A stretch of 64,000 nt of DNA, taken from the NCBI RefSeq assembly GCF_900166985.1, contig NZ_FUZK01000001.1:124001-188000 (forward strand), read 5' to 3'. The notes under the pieces are model-generated. The model made no database searches and was not told where the DNA came from. It was given only the letters and a program-made list of their open reading frames with translations. Position 1 is the stretch's first letter, and each line of letters begins with the position of its first letter. A program made the translations under genes and the position numbers. This stretch comes from Acholeplasma oculi (GTDB taxonomy: Bacteria; Bacillota_I; Bacilli_A; Acholeplasmatales; Acholeplasmataceae). This document shows, one piece after another, positions 26,947 to 35,956 of this stretch.

Positions 26947-27495
26947 ATGAAAAATAAAATAAATCCAGGTCCATTAGGGTTACTTGGTTTCGGTATGACA
27001 ACCATACTATTAAACTTACACAATGCAGGATTCATTCCACTATCTTTAGTCATTGTAGGTATGGGTATTGCATTAGGTGGATTCGTACAAATTATTGCAG
27101 GTATTTTAGAATTTAGAGAAGGAAATACATTCGCAGGTACTGCATTTACAGCTTACGGATTCTTCTGGTTATCACTTGTTATGATTTGGTTGATGAAAAC
27201 AGATTATCCAGAATTAGCAGCTGATTTAACATCCATGGGTTTCTACTTACTTATTTGGGGTATATTTACTGTATTTATGTTCATTGGAACATATACACAC
27301 AATACAATTTCTAAATTAGTATTTGGATCACTTGCATTATTATTTATCTTACTTGCAATAGGTGATTTTACTCAAATGATATTGATTACTCGAATTGCAG
27401 GATTTGTTGGTATACTTTCAGGTTCATTTGCATTCTATAGTGCAGTTGGACAAATTGTAAACCAAGAACTTGGAAGAAAAATTTTCCCATTATAA
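26947..27495 (+). CDS. GPR1/FUN34/YaaH-family acetate transporter (SatP-like)
   Basis: A 182-residue membrane protein with six predicted helices. NPGPLGLLGFGMTT at residues 5-18 is the family signature, and LGGFVQIIAGILEFREGNTFAGTAFTAYG is the second conserved block. The family moves acetate or succinate, usually proton-coupled. In a fermenting organism it could excrete or take up acetate (inference). AAGGAGATT precedes the ATG. A hairpin follows directly; the formate-type transporter next door has its own ribosome site and possible promoter. Confidence 0.88.
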   Translation: MKNKINPGPLGLLGFGMTTILLNLHNAGFIPLSLVIVGMGIALGGFVQIIAGILEFREGNTFAGTAFTAYGFFWLSLVMIWLMKTDYPELAADLTSMGFYLLIWGIFTVFMFIGTYTHNTISKLVFGSLALLFILLAIGDFTQMILITRIAGFVGILSGSFAFYSAVGQIVNQELGRKIFPL

Positions 27496-27520
27496 ACCAA
27501 GATTTAATCTTGGTTTTTTT
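27494..27520 (+). terminator. Terminator after the acetate transporter gene
   Basis: AAACCAAGAT (27494-27503) pairs with ATCTTGGTTT (27507-27516), followed by TTTT. The stop codon lies in the left arm. Confidence 0.85.
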
Positions 27521-27587
27521 ATTTTTATAACTTCACTTTTAAAATATAGGTATAAGTATTATAATAAGTAATGAGGTGTTTTTCTAT

Positions 27588-28226
27588 ATGATTATGAATA
27601 GAATTAGATTTATTTTAAGCGCTATGATGGCGGGAGTTTTGATTGCATTAGCAGGAACGATTTACTTATCGGTTAAATCCGAAAATGCCGTTTTAGGGGC
27701 ATTTTTATTCGGATTTGGGCTATTGACTGTGGTTTCATTAGATTATAAACTATATACGGGTAGAATTGGTTATATTATTGACCAACCTAAAAGTTATATT
27801 ATAGATATTCTATGGATTATTTTAGGTAATGTATTAGGATCACTACTTATCGCTTCCATTGTCCATTTAGGTCAAATTGAAGTTGTTATCAACGGTGCAA
27901 TTGATTTAGTAGATTATAAATTAGCTAAGGATTTTTGGACCATGTTTGCTCAATCCATTCTATGTGGTATGATGATGTACTTAGGTGTCGATGGTTTTAA
28001 ACGTGCACCCAATGATGTTTCCAAAGTAGTTATTAACATATTTGCTGTTGTTATATTTATATTGGCAGGTTTTGAACACTCTATTGCGAATATCTACTAT
28101 TTCTTTCTTGCAAATATTTGGAGTTTCCATACTGTATTATGGTTTGTACTCATGCTAATCGGTAATGGAATTGGATCTGTATTACTTAATCTAATAGAAA
28201 AAGTTGGTAAACTTAAAAAAGTCTAA
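27588..28226 (+). CDS. Formate/nitrite transporter (FNT) family protein
   Basis: A 212-residue membrane protein with about six helices. The FNT core phrase AGFEHSIANIYYF carries the conserved central histidine of the pore, and LGNVLGSLL and GNGIGSVLLN match the two inverted halves. FNT proteins export or import formate, nitrite or lactate. At 212 residues it is shorter than the usual 260-280, lacking C-terminal length. GAGG (27573-27576) precedes ATG 27588; a GTG in frame at 27576 overlaps the site and was rejected. With the preceding SatP-like gene it suggests export of fermentation acids. Confidence 0.85.
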   Translation: MIMNRIRFILSAMMAGVLIALAGTIYLSVKSENAVLGAFLFGFGLLTVVSLDYKLYTGRIGYIIDQPKSYIIDILWIILGNVLGSLLIASIVHLGQIEVVINGAIDLVDYKLAKDFWTMFAQSILCGMMMYLGVDGFKRAPNDVSKVVINIFAVVIFILAGFEHSIANIYYFFLANIWSFHTVLWFVLMLIGNGIGSVLLNLIEKVGKLKKV

Positions 28227-28250
28227 TCAAATAGACTTTTTTTATTTTTG
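28217..28250 (+). terminator. Terminator after the FNT gene
   Basis: AAAAGTCTA (28217-28225) pairs with TAGACTTTT (28232-28240), then TTTATTTTT. The gene's stop codon lies in the stem. Confidence 0.85.
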
Positions 28251-28274
28251 ATACAATAGAATTAGGTGATCAAT

Positions 28275-29096
28275 ATGAAAGATAAAAAAGTAGTTATTAT
28301 TACAGGTGCAAGCTCAGGGATTGGAAAATCAACGGCACTTTACTTAAATGAAAAAGGATACACAGTATACGCACTTGCAAGAAGAAAAGAAAAGCTAGAA
28401 GAACTTCTACCTTTTGGTATAAAAATTATTCCATGTGATGTTACGAAACTAGAGAGTTCTAAACAGGCAATAGATGAAATATATCATAAAGAGGGTAGAA
28501 TTGATGTCTTATTTAATAATGCTGGATTTGGTCTATATGGACCTATTGAACTCGTTAAATTAAGTGATGCTAGATACCAATTTGAAGTTAATTTATTTGG
28601 ACTTGTCCAAATGACGAATTTAGTTGTACCTATCATGAGAAATCAAGGACATGGTAGAATCATTAATACATCAAGTATTGGTGGAAAAGTTGCATCACTA
28701 TTAGGCGGTTGGTACCATGCATCCAAATTTGCATTAGAAGGACTTTCAGATTCATTAAGAATTGAGCTTAAACAATTTGGTATAAAAGTAATATTAATAG
28801 AACCAGGTTTGATTCAAACAGAATTTATGGGTGTAACCTTTGATTTGGCTCAACAATTAGAAACCGATTCACCTTATCAATCATTATTTGAAAAAGTTAA
28901 GCGTGATGCAAAAAGAGATTACTTTGATAAAAAGGTTGGGTCTGACCCTATTGTTGTAGCTAAAAAAGTATATAAAGCAATTCAAAGTAAACATCCTAAA
29001 ACAAGGTATAGCATGGGTAGATTAAGTAAAATTGCTTTAATATCTAAAAAGATACTACCAGACAAAGTCATGGACTATATTTTACTAAAGAGGTAA
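28275..29096 (+). CDS. Short-chain dehydrogenase/reductase
   Basis: A 273-residue [15 protein letters not shown] at the N-terminus binds NAD(P), NNAGFGLYG follows, and [10 protein letters not shown] holds the catalytic Tyr and Lys; the serine is in NTSSIGGK. The arginines in [12 protein letters not shown] favour NADPH, though weakly. Substrate unknown. The ATG at 28275 is preceded by AGGTG; the in-frame GTG at 28266 belongs to that site. Only five bases separate it from msrB, so they may be a unit. Confidence 0.9.
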   Translation: MKDKKVVIITGASSGIGKSTALYLNEKGYTVYALARRKEKLEELLPFGIKIIPCDVTKLESSKQAIDEIYHKEGRIDVLFNNAGFGLYGPIELVKLSDARYQFEVNLFGLVQMTNLVVPIMRNQGHGRIINTSSIGGKVASLLGGWYHASKFALEGLSDSLRIELKQFGIKVILIEPGLIQTEFMGVTFDLAQQLETDSPYQSLFEKVKRDAKRDYFDKKVGSDPIVVAKKVYKAIQSKHPKTRYSMGRLSKIALISKKILPDKVMDYILLKR

Positions 29097-29101
29097 TTAA
29101 A

Positions 29102-29542
29102 ATGAAAGATTTATCAAAATTAACACCGCTACAAAGAAAAGTAACTCAAGAAAAAGGTACCGAACCTCCATTTAATAATGCTTACTGGGATGTTTTTGAT
29201 GAGGGCATTTATGTAGATATTGTTGATGGAACACCACTTTTTAGTTCTTTAGATAAGTTTGATGCAGAATGTGGATGGCCATCATTTTCGAAACCATTAA
29301 AAGAAGATGAAATTGTTGAGAAGATGGACTTAAGTTTTATGATGATTCGTACAGAAGTTAAGTCTAAACAAGCCAATTCACATTTAGGACACGTATTTAA
29401 TGATGGACCTAAAGCACTAGGTGGATTAAGATATTGTATTAATTCTGCATCTTTAAGATTTATACCCAAAGCAGATTTAGAAAAAGAAGGGTACAAGGAA
29501 TATCTGAAATTATTTGATACATCAACAAAAAAAGGCGTTTAA
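29102..29542 (+). CDS. msrB: Peptide-methionine (R)-S-oxide reductase MsrB
   Basis: A 146-residue MsrB, repairing methionine-R-sulfoxide in proteins. The core [25 protein letters not shown] and [11 protein letters not shown] (catalytic Cys in RYCIN) is complete. The two CxxC zinc pairs of many MsrB proteins are missing, as in the Bacillus-type zinc-less form. No MsrA fusion. The start lies five bases after the SDR stop with AAGAGG upstream. Ends in a hairpin that overlaps the malQ stop. Confidence 0.95.
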   Translation: MKDLSKLTPLQRKVTQEKGTEPPFNNAYWDVFDEGIYVDIVDGTPLFSSLDKFDAECGWPSFSKPLKEDEIVEKMDLSFMMIRTEVKSKQANSHLGHVFNDGPKALGGLRYCINSASLRFIPKADLEKEGYKEYLKLFDTSTKKGV

Positions 29543-29556
29543 GCCTTTTTATTTTG
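29529..29556. terminator. Bidirectional terminator between msrB and malQ
   Basis: AAAAAGGC (29529-29536) pairs with GCCTTTTT (29543-29550) around a six-base loop; T-rich on the plus side, A-rich on the other. It includes the msrB stop and touches the malQ stop. Confidence 0.85.
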
Positions 29557-31018
29557 CATCTCTACCATAAAGATGTGTAAAACGTTTAATTTTCATTTTA
29601 GTCATACGATCAATTTCTGTAGGTTTTAAACGCCAAACCCAATTACCACCTAAAGTTGATGGAATATTAAATCTTGCTTCACTACCTAAATTTAAATAAT
29701 CTTGCATTGGAATAATTGCATCATTAGCAATACTTGCGAGTGTTGCTTTAATTAAAGAGTCTGTTTTAGATCCTTTTTGATGATTAATATAATCTAAGCA
29801 ATACTTTAAGTCTCTCGGTGGAAGTTTTTTAAACCATTGTTCAGTGGTTTCATTGTCATGAGTTCCAGTATATGCGATGACATTTTTAGTATATAAATGC
29901 GGAATATAATCGGATTCCTCTCTAGAATCAAATGCAAACTGTAATAGTTTCATTCCTGGGAAACCAGTGTATTGAAGCAGTGCTCTAACTTCATCTGTGA
30001 TTGCACCTAAGTCTTCCGCGATGATGCGTTTATCACCTAATTGCCATTTGATAGCATCAAATAATTTTTGACCAGGACCCTTATACCAAACACCATTTCT
30101 TGCTGTTTTATCACCAAAAGGTATACCAAAATAGTTTACAAATCCAATAAAGTGATCAATTCTTAGTAAATCAAACATATAAGTATTGGAACGAACTCGA
30201 TCAATCCACCATGAATAATAATCTTTTTCTAATACGTCCCAACGATATAATGGATTTCCCCATAATTGTCCATCTTGACTAAAATTATCTGGTGGAACAC
30301 CTGCTACTAATGTTGGCATTTTATTTTCATCAAGTTGGAAATACTGAGGTTTTGTCCAAACATCTGATGAATCATATGAAACATATATTGGCATATCACC
30401 AATAAATTCAATACCTTTTTGATTTGCATAAGTTTTTAGTCTATACCATTGTTGATATGCTTTAAACTGTAAGAAGTAATGAAACTCAATTTCGTTTTGA
30501 TGTGTTACATAAGCTTTTTCAATCGCCTCTTTTTCTCTTAGACGATATGCTTCTGACCAATACATCCAACTTTTACCATCATGACTCGCTTTAAGTGCCA
30601 TAAATAAAGCATAGTCAGGTAGCCAGTAGGATTCATTTCTTAAAAACTCTATATAATTAGAATCCGTTTTATCAAAACGATTATATGCACTTCTTAATAC
30701 GATAAATCGTTCATGATAAAGTCTTTCAAAATCAACATGAGTCTCAGATGATGTTGAATCCAAGATTTCTGATTTTTTTAGTAATTTTTCTTGTACTAAA
30801 ATATCTAAATCAATGAAGTATGGATTCATTGCAAACGCACTAAACGTTTGATATGGTGAATCACCATAAGATGTTGGTCCTAAAGGTAATATTTGCCAGT
30901 AGGATTGATGGGTTGATTGTAAAAAATCAACGAATTTATATGCTTCTTTACCAAAAGTTCCAATACCATATTTGGATGGAAGTGATGATATATGTAGTAA
31001 TATGCCTGCTTTTCTCAT
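29549..31018 (-). CDS. malQ: 4-alpha-glucanotransferase (amylomaltase, MalQ)
   Basis: A 489-residue GH77 enzyme that moves maltodextrin segments between chains in the cytoplasm, freeing glucose. RKAGILLHISSLPSKYGIGTFG is the classic start, with LPLGPTSYGDSPYQTFSAFA, FDLLRIDHFIGFVNYFGIP (nucleophile aspartate region), IIAEDLGAI (acid/base glutamate) and YTGTHDNETTEQWF also clear. Its start overlaps the stop of the alpha-glucosidase (ATGA), so the pair is translated together. Part of the alpha-glucan island. Confidence 0.95.
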   Translation of the reverse strand: MRKAGILLHISSLPSKYGIGTFGKEAYKFVDFLQSTHQSYWQILPLGPTSYGDSPYQTFSAFAMNPYFIDLDILVQEKLLKKSEILDSTSSETHVDFERLYHERFIVLRSAYNRFDKTDSNYIEFLRNESYWLPDYALFMALKASHDGKSWMYWSEAYRLREKEAIEKAYVTHQNEIEFHYFLQFKAYQQWYRLKTYANQKGIEFIGDMPIYVSYDSSDVWTKPQYFQLDENKMPTLVAGVPPDNFSQDGQLWGNPLYRWDVLEKDYYSWWIDRVRSNTYMFDLLRIDHFIGFVNYFGIPFGDKTARNGVWYKGPGQKLFDAIKWQLGDKRIIAEDLGAITDEVRALLQYTGFPGMKLLQFAFDSREESDYIPHLYTKNVIAYTGTHDNETTEQWFKKLPPRDLKYCLDYINHQKGSKTDSLIKATLASIANDAIIPMQDYLNLGSEARFNIPSTLGGNWVWRLKPTEIDRMTKMKIKRFTHLYGRDAK

Positions 31019-32703
31019 AAAGACTCCTCGACCTCATAAACGATTGCCTCATAAGGTCTTAATGTTATTTTATTGTTTACTAAGATTACATCTTTGTAAT
31101 TACTGAGTACTAATTTTTTGAACTTTAAATTATTTGTATCAAATGTCTCATTATCTTTTGAAAAAGATCCTATAATAACTAATTTTTGTGGTCCTTTTCT
31201 AATATATGAGAAAATGGTTGGATGATCTTGAAGAATCATTTGATAATCACCATATAAAATAGTTTCTTTATAATTTGAAAATCTTCTTAAAGATATTAAT
31301 TTTTGATAATGTGCAAAAATAGAATTTGGATCACTTAATTGTTTTGAAACATTGATCTCGATAAAGTTTGGATTCACATGGAACCAAGGTTTATTTTGAG
31401 AGAATCCAGCATTTTTCTGACTAGACCATTGCATAATGGTTCTTGGATGATCTCTAGTAGTCATGAGTGATTTTTTAAGTATCATCTCTTTGTCATTTGG
31501 ACGGTCCTTGATTTGATTGTGATAACTATTAATGGTAGAAACATCATTGATTTCATCCATTGATTTAAATGGATAATTGGTCATACCAATTTCTTCACCT
31601 TGATATATAAATGGTGTACCTCTTGACATGTACATGATTGTTGCAAGCATTTTTGCAGATTCACTATGATAATCCATAGAACCATAATGAGATACCACTC
31701 TAGGTTGATCATGATTTAACCAATTTAATGGTAACCAACCAATCGTTTTAAAGGTTTCTTGCCATTTTGATAGTACTTTTTTTAATCCAATGACATCCAC
31801 TTTAAGATCTTTTAAATCGGTTATGTCGAATACATTATTTTTCCAGTTATGATCAAAGTTAAATACCATAGACATTTCATTACTTGTAAAACTTGAATAT
31901 TTAATAGCCTCATCAATCGATGCTTCACCACCAACTTCACCAATAGTAAATGCACCATATGGTTTAAACAACTTTTCATTGAGTTCTTTTAAATATGTAT
32001 GATTGCCTTCTAGATTTGAAAACTTAAACCAATCTAAAACAATATCTTTTGAAAATGCAGAATCGATAAATGGTGCACGTTCTAGATGTGAAACAGCATC
32101 CATTCTAAAACCATCCACACCTAATTCAAGCCAAAATTTTCCTACATTAATCATGGAATCCATAACTTTTGGGTTTTTCCAGTTTAAGTCAGGCATCTTA
32201 TCAGAAAATATTTTCATGTAGTATTGATTTGTAGCCTCATCGTATTTCCAGGCAGAACCACCAAAGAATGAGCCCCAGTTTGTAGGTTCTAATCTTTTCC
32301 CATTCACATATTTTGGATCTTGCCATATGTAATAATCTCTAAACGGATTATTTCTTGATTTTCTGGATTCTACAAACCATGGATGTTCATCAGATGTATG
32401 ATTCAGTACAAAATCTAGAATTACTTTAATTCCTAATGATTTAGCTTTTTCTATCAATCGTTCAAAATCATCTATAGTCCCATACATATTAGAGACTTTG
32501 TAATAATCTCTAACATCATAACCATTATCGTCCATTGGAGAATCATAAAAAGGAGTAATCCATATTAAGTTAACACCTAACAAATGGAGATAATCTAGTT
32601 TTTCTGTAATACCATTGATATCTCCAATACCATCGTTATTAGAGTCAAAAAAACTCTTAATATAGATTTGATATCCTACGGATTCCATCCACCAATGTTT
32701 CAT
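31015..32703 (-). CDS. GH13_31 alpha-glucosidase / oligo-1,6-glucosidase
   Basis: A 562-residue cytoplasmic GH13 enzyme without a signal peptide. The catalytic trio is D202 in GFRMDAVSHL, E256 in TIGEVGGE and D332 in LNHDQPR; the YQIYIKSFFDSNNDGIGDINGI start is typical of GH13_31. The residue after the nucleophile aspartate is alanine, where isomaltase-type enzymes usually have valine, leaning toward alpha-1,4 specificity; this is a weak hint. It is the first gene of a two-gene operon with malQ, diverging from neopullulanase; the operator-like site at 32761 lies between them. Confidence 0.9.
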   Translation of the reverse strand: MKHWWMESVGYQIYIKSFFDSNNDGIGDINGITEKLDYLHLLGVNLIWITPFYDSPMDDNGYDVRDYYKVSNMYGTIDDFERLIEKAKSLGIKVILDFVLNHTSDEHPWFVESRKSRNNPFRDYYIWQDPKYVNGKRLEPTNWGSFFGGSAWKYDEATNQYYMKIFSDKMPDLNWKNPKVMDSMINVGKFWLELGVDGFRMDAVSHLERAPFIDSAFSKDIVLDWFKFSNLEGNHTYLKELNEKLFKPYGAFTIGEVGGEASIDEAIKYSSFTSNEMSMVFNFDHNWKNNVFDITDLKDLKVDVIGLKKVLSKWQETFKTIGWLPLNWLNHDQPRVVSHYGSMDYHSESAKMLATIMYMSRGTPFIYQGEEIGMTNYPFKSMDEINDVSTINSYHNQIKDRPNDKEMILKKSLMTTRDHPRTIMQWSSQKNAGFSQNKPWFHVNPNFIEINVSKQLSDPNSIFAHYQKLISLRRFSNYKETILYGDYQMILQDHPTIFSYIRKGPQKLVIIGSFSKDNETFDTNNLKFKKLVLSNYKDVILVNNKITLRPYEAIVYEVEESL

Positions 32704-32760
32704 TTTATTACACTTCCTTTACACAATATATTGTATCAAAATTAATGATGATGATAAAGA

Positions 32761-32774
32761 TGATAGCGGTTACA
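32761..32774 (+). promoter_or_regulatory. Cre/LacI-type operator between alpha-glucosidase and neopullulanase genes
   Basis: TGATAGCGGTTACA fits the cre pattern TGNAANCGNWNNCW with one mismatch. It lies in the 122-base divergent spacer and could control both promoters. A GATATAATTAATTAGGAG stretch (-10 TATAAT and ribosome site) lies downstream for the plus-strand gene. Confidence 0.5.
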
Positions 32775-32825
32775 TATTAAACATAAAACTTCTAAATGAT
32801 ATAATTAATTAGGAGTTGATTTTAT

Positions 32826-34622
32826 ATGAATAAACATGCACTATTTCACGAAGCTAAATCACAATATAGCTATCAATATAACGAACAAAAATTACATATT
32901 TTATTTAGAACAAAGCACCAAGATGCCGTAAAAGTTTCATTATCCTATGGCGATCCTTTTGACTGGAAATATGAAAATAAGAAAGCTCATTGGAATTCAA
33001 ACTATGTCGAGATGACAAAACGATATGAAACCGAAATGTTTGATTATTACTTTATTGAGGTTGAACCTAAGGATTATCGATGTAAGTATGCATTCTTAAT
33101 TGAAACAGAGGATGCAGTTTACTTTTATGGCTCAAAAAGATTAGAAAAACTTAAATCCGTACCGACCAATGACTTTAGTGAAGGTAGTTTTTATGATTTA
33201 TCTAATTATTTTAACTATCCTTACTTAAACAAAGAAGATCTTCCAAATACTCCAACATGGGTAAAAGATACTGTTTGGTACCAAATATTTATGGATAGAT
33301 TCCATAAATCAGGTGGTCAATCACAATTACCTTGGGGAAAACTTCCAGTGAATAACCATGAGTTTTATGGTGGAAACATACAAGGTGTAATCGATAAATT
33401 ACCTTACTTAAAGGATTTGGGTATTACAGGCATTTATTTCACACCTATATTTGAATCTCGTTCCGCACATAAATATGACACCATTAATTATTTTAAAATA
33501 GACCCTCAATTTGGTACAAATGAAGCGTTTGGTGAACTTGTGAAAAAAGCACATCAAATGGGAATTAAAGTGGTCCTTGATGCTGTTTTAAATCATTGTG
33601 GATGGGGTCATCCATTCTTTCAAGATGTAGTTAAGCATGGTAGAAATTCAGTATATGCTGATTGTTTCTTCTTAGAACAAGACCCTATTATCAATTTTGA
33701 GTTAGATGAATCAGGATTACCCAAATATAAAAATGATTTAAGACCTAACTTTAGAACATTCGCATATACACCTCATATGCCTAAATGGAATACAGCAAAT
33801 CCGATTGCTAGAAAACACTTACTAGATAGTATTAAGTATTGGATTGAAGTATATGACATTGATGGTTGGAGATTAGATGTTTCAAATGAAGTCGCTCATG
33901 AGTTCTTAAGAGAAGTCAGAAAAGTTGCAAAGGAAGCTAAGAAAGACACATTCATTTTTGGTGAGAATTGGGATTCATCAATTCCTTGGTTAAGAGGAGA
34001 TCAAATGGATGCTGTCATGAACTATGATTTATCGATTCCTATGTGGCAGTATTTTGAAAATAAAATATCAATTTCAGAGTTTAAAAATGAAATCATTAAC
34101 TATACAGCAATGACACCTAAAAACGTTATGGAAAACATGTTTAATCAGTTAGATACACATGATACTGTTCGCATGTTAAGAAGATTAAATGATAATGATT
34201 TACGCTTAAAGATTGCATATCTATTCATGTTTGCTAGTGCGGGTGCACCGAACATCTATTATGGTAGCGAAGTTGGATTAACAGGAGATCATGACCCTGA
34301 TAATCGAAGATGTTTTGACTGGAATGAAAGTAATTGGAATAAAAGTCTTTACGAATTTGTTAAAAAACTAATTCATCTAAGAAGTCTATATCCTCAGTTT
34401 AAATCATATGATTATCATTTTATAGATTCTGAAAGTATCTCATTCATTAAATATACAGATTCTAAACCCTTATTATTCTTAATTAATGATAGTCATAAAG
34501 TTTTGACACACAAAATTGATGAGAAGTATTTTGGAGTTTATAAAGATCTACTCAGTGGAGAAGACATCACACTAAACCATGATTTTGTATTAAAACCATA
34601 CGATATAAAAATATTAATCTAA
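32826..34622 (+). CDS. GH13_20 neopullulanase/cyclomaltodextrinase
   Basis: A 598-residue enzyme without signal peptide that hydrolyses cyclodextrins, pullulan or maltodextrins in the cytoplasm. Residues 1-130 are a CBM34-type N-domain that in this family forms the active dimer; the catalytic barrel follows with DGWRLDVSNEV (nucleophile), FIFGENWD (acid/base Glu) and QLDTHDTVR (transition-state Asp). AGGAG precedes the ATG. It is transcribed divergently from the alpha-glucosidase and ends in a shared bidirectional hairpin. Confidence 0.92.
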   Translation: MNKHALFHEAKSQYSYQYNEQKLHILFRTKHQDAVKVSLSYGDPFDWKYENKKAHWNSNYVEMTKRYETEMFDYYFIEVEPKDYRCKYAFLIETEDAVYFYGSKRLEKLKSVPTNDFSEGSFYDLSNYFNYPYLNKEDLPNTPTWVKDTVWYQIFMDRFHKSGGQSQLPWGKLPVNNHEFYGGNIQGVIDKLPYLKDLGITGIYFTPIFESRSAHKYDTINYFKIDPQFGTNEAFGELVKKAHQMGIKVVLDAVLNHCGWGHPFFQDVVKHGRNSVYADCFFLEQDPIINFELDESGLPKYKNDLRPNFRTFAYTPHMPKWNTANPIARKHLLDSIKYWIEVYDIDGWRLDVSNEVAHEFLREVRKVAKEAKKDTFIFGENWDSSIPWLRGDQMDAVMNYDLSIPMWQYFENKISISEFKNEIINYTAMTPKNVMENMFNQLDTHDTVRMLRRLNDNDLRLKIAYLFMFASAGAPNIYYGSEVGLTGDHDPDNRRCFDWNESNWNKSLYEFVKKLIHLRSLYPQFKSYDYHFIDSESISFIKYTDSKPLLFLINDSHKVLTHKIDEKYFGVYKDLLSGEDITLNHDFVLKPYDIKILI

Positions 34623-34629
34623 AAGTAAT

Positions 34630-34668
34630 AACCCTAATGAAGTATAAAATCATTAGGGTTTTGTTTTA
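34630..34668. terminator. Bidirectional terminator after neopullulanase
   Basis: AACCCTAATGA (34630-34640) pairs perfectly with TCATTAGGGTT (34650-34660), followed by TTGTTTT. It also ends the minus-strand mal operon. Confidence 0.9.
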
Positions 34669-34669
34669 C

Positions 34670-35953
34670 TTATTTCAACTCAATGTGTAGAATAATTGGT
34701 TCATGACCCAATTTAATGTATGAGTCTTTAACTTCATATTGATTACTACTCAATAAATTTTGGTATAAACCATTTGGTAAATCAATTTTACATCCATCTA
34801 GGGATTCTAAATTAAATATACCTAATAACTGATCACTTGAATCCTTATATTCTATAATAGCAATCTGATTTGTTTCTATATAATTATAGACGCCACTTTT
34901 CATCAATCGGTGTTTCTTAATACGTGTGAGTTTTTGAATCAGTGGTTCTATGGAAGATGAAGGATTCCAAGGTATAGGGTCTATTTCGAATAAATCAGGA
35001 CGATTCATGACTTGATGTTCTTGACCTGCATAAATCATCGGTGTACCCTTTAGGAAAAATTGAAATGCAGTCATCATTTTTAATTTTTCTGGATGATTTA
35101 CTTTTTTAGCAATACGTTCTTGATCATGATTTTCAAAGGATCTAAGTTTAACATAGTTTTTAGGATAGACAACCTCTTGACGCCATAACTCATATAGATA
35201 TCTGGATAAGTCATTTTTTCCATTTAAATATCCATCCATGAAACTAAAAATATCATAGTCATAAGCAATATCAAATGCATCATACATCATTGAATCTGTA
35301 GATGCATCATATCCAATATCACGTAAATATTTAATAAATCCATATTCAACAGATTCAGTTAACCAAATCAAGTCTGGTCTTAATAAGTCCAGCTCTTTTC
35401 GAGCTTGAATCCAAAAATCAATAGGTAGAAGAGGTGCAACATCACATCTAAAGCCATCCACATACTGAGCCCAGTATTTTAGGACATCCACTAAATATGT
35501 CCAGATTTCTTTCTTAGACATATCCAGATCGGTAATATCACTCCAATCACCAATACGATTGGCAAATGAACCATCTGGTTTTTTATAGAACCAATCCGGT
35601 TTTTCTTGTGTTAACACAGAGTCTCTTGAAGTGTGATTAAAAACGATATCCATCATGATTTTCATACCACGTTGGTGAGTTTCTTGACATAATAACTTAA
35701 AATCATCCAAAGTGCCATTTAAAGGATCAATTTCAAAATAATCATATATTGCATAAGGAGATCCCACACTACCTTTTCTATCTTTCTTCCCAATCGGATG
35801 AAAAGGTAGCAAATAAATGATGTCTACTCCGAGTTTTTTGATACGATCTAAATCACTAATAAGTCCTAAAAAATCATGAGTTTTTGAGTGTTGTCTTACA
35901 AAAACTTGATAAATCGTTTTATTTCTTAAATCTAGATTAGTTTGCTTAGCCAT
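34670..35953 (-). CDS. Cytoplasmic GH13 alpha-amylase-family enzyme
   Basis: A compact 427-residue GH13 protein with no signal peptide. DGFRCDVAPLLP (nucleophile), LIWLTESVEYGF (acid/base Glu) and FENHDQERI (Asp) complete the active site. The N-terminus NLDLRNKTIYQVFVRQHS and the short length set it apart from the alpha-glucosidase next door; maltogenic or alpha-amylase activity on imported maltodextrins is likely, exact specificity unknown. It is the last gene of the binding-protein/MalF/MalG operon, starting three bases after malG. Confidence 0.85.
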   Translation of the reverse strand: MAKQTNLDLRNKTIYQVFVRQHSKTHDFLGLISDLDRIKKLGVDIIYLLPFHPIGKKDRKGSVGSPYAIYDYFEIDPLNGTLDDFKLLCQETHQRGMKIMMDIVFNHTSRDSVLTQEKPDWFYKKPDGSFANRIGDWSDITDLDMSKKEIWTYLVDVLKYWAQYVDGFRCDVAPLLPIDFWIQARKELDLLRPDLIWLTESVEYGFIKYLRDIGYDASTDSMMYDAFDIAYDYDIFSFMDGYLNGKNDLSRYLYELWRQEVVYPKNYVKLRSFENHDQERIAKKVNHPEKLKMMTAFQFFLKGTPMIYAGQEHQVMNRPDLFEIDPIPWNPSSSIEPLIQKLTRIKKHRLMKSGVYNYIETNQIAIIEYKDSSDQLLGIFNLESLDGCKIDLPNGLYQNLLSSNQYEVKDSYIKLGHEPIILHIELK

Positions 35954-35956
35954 ATA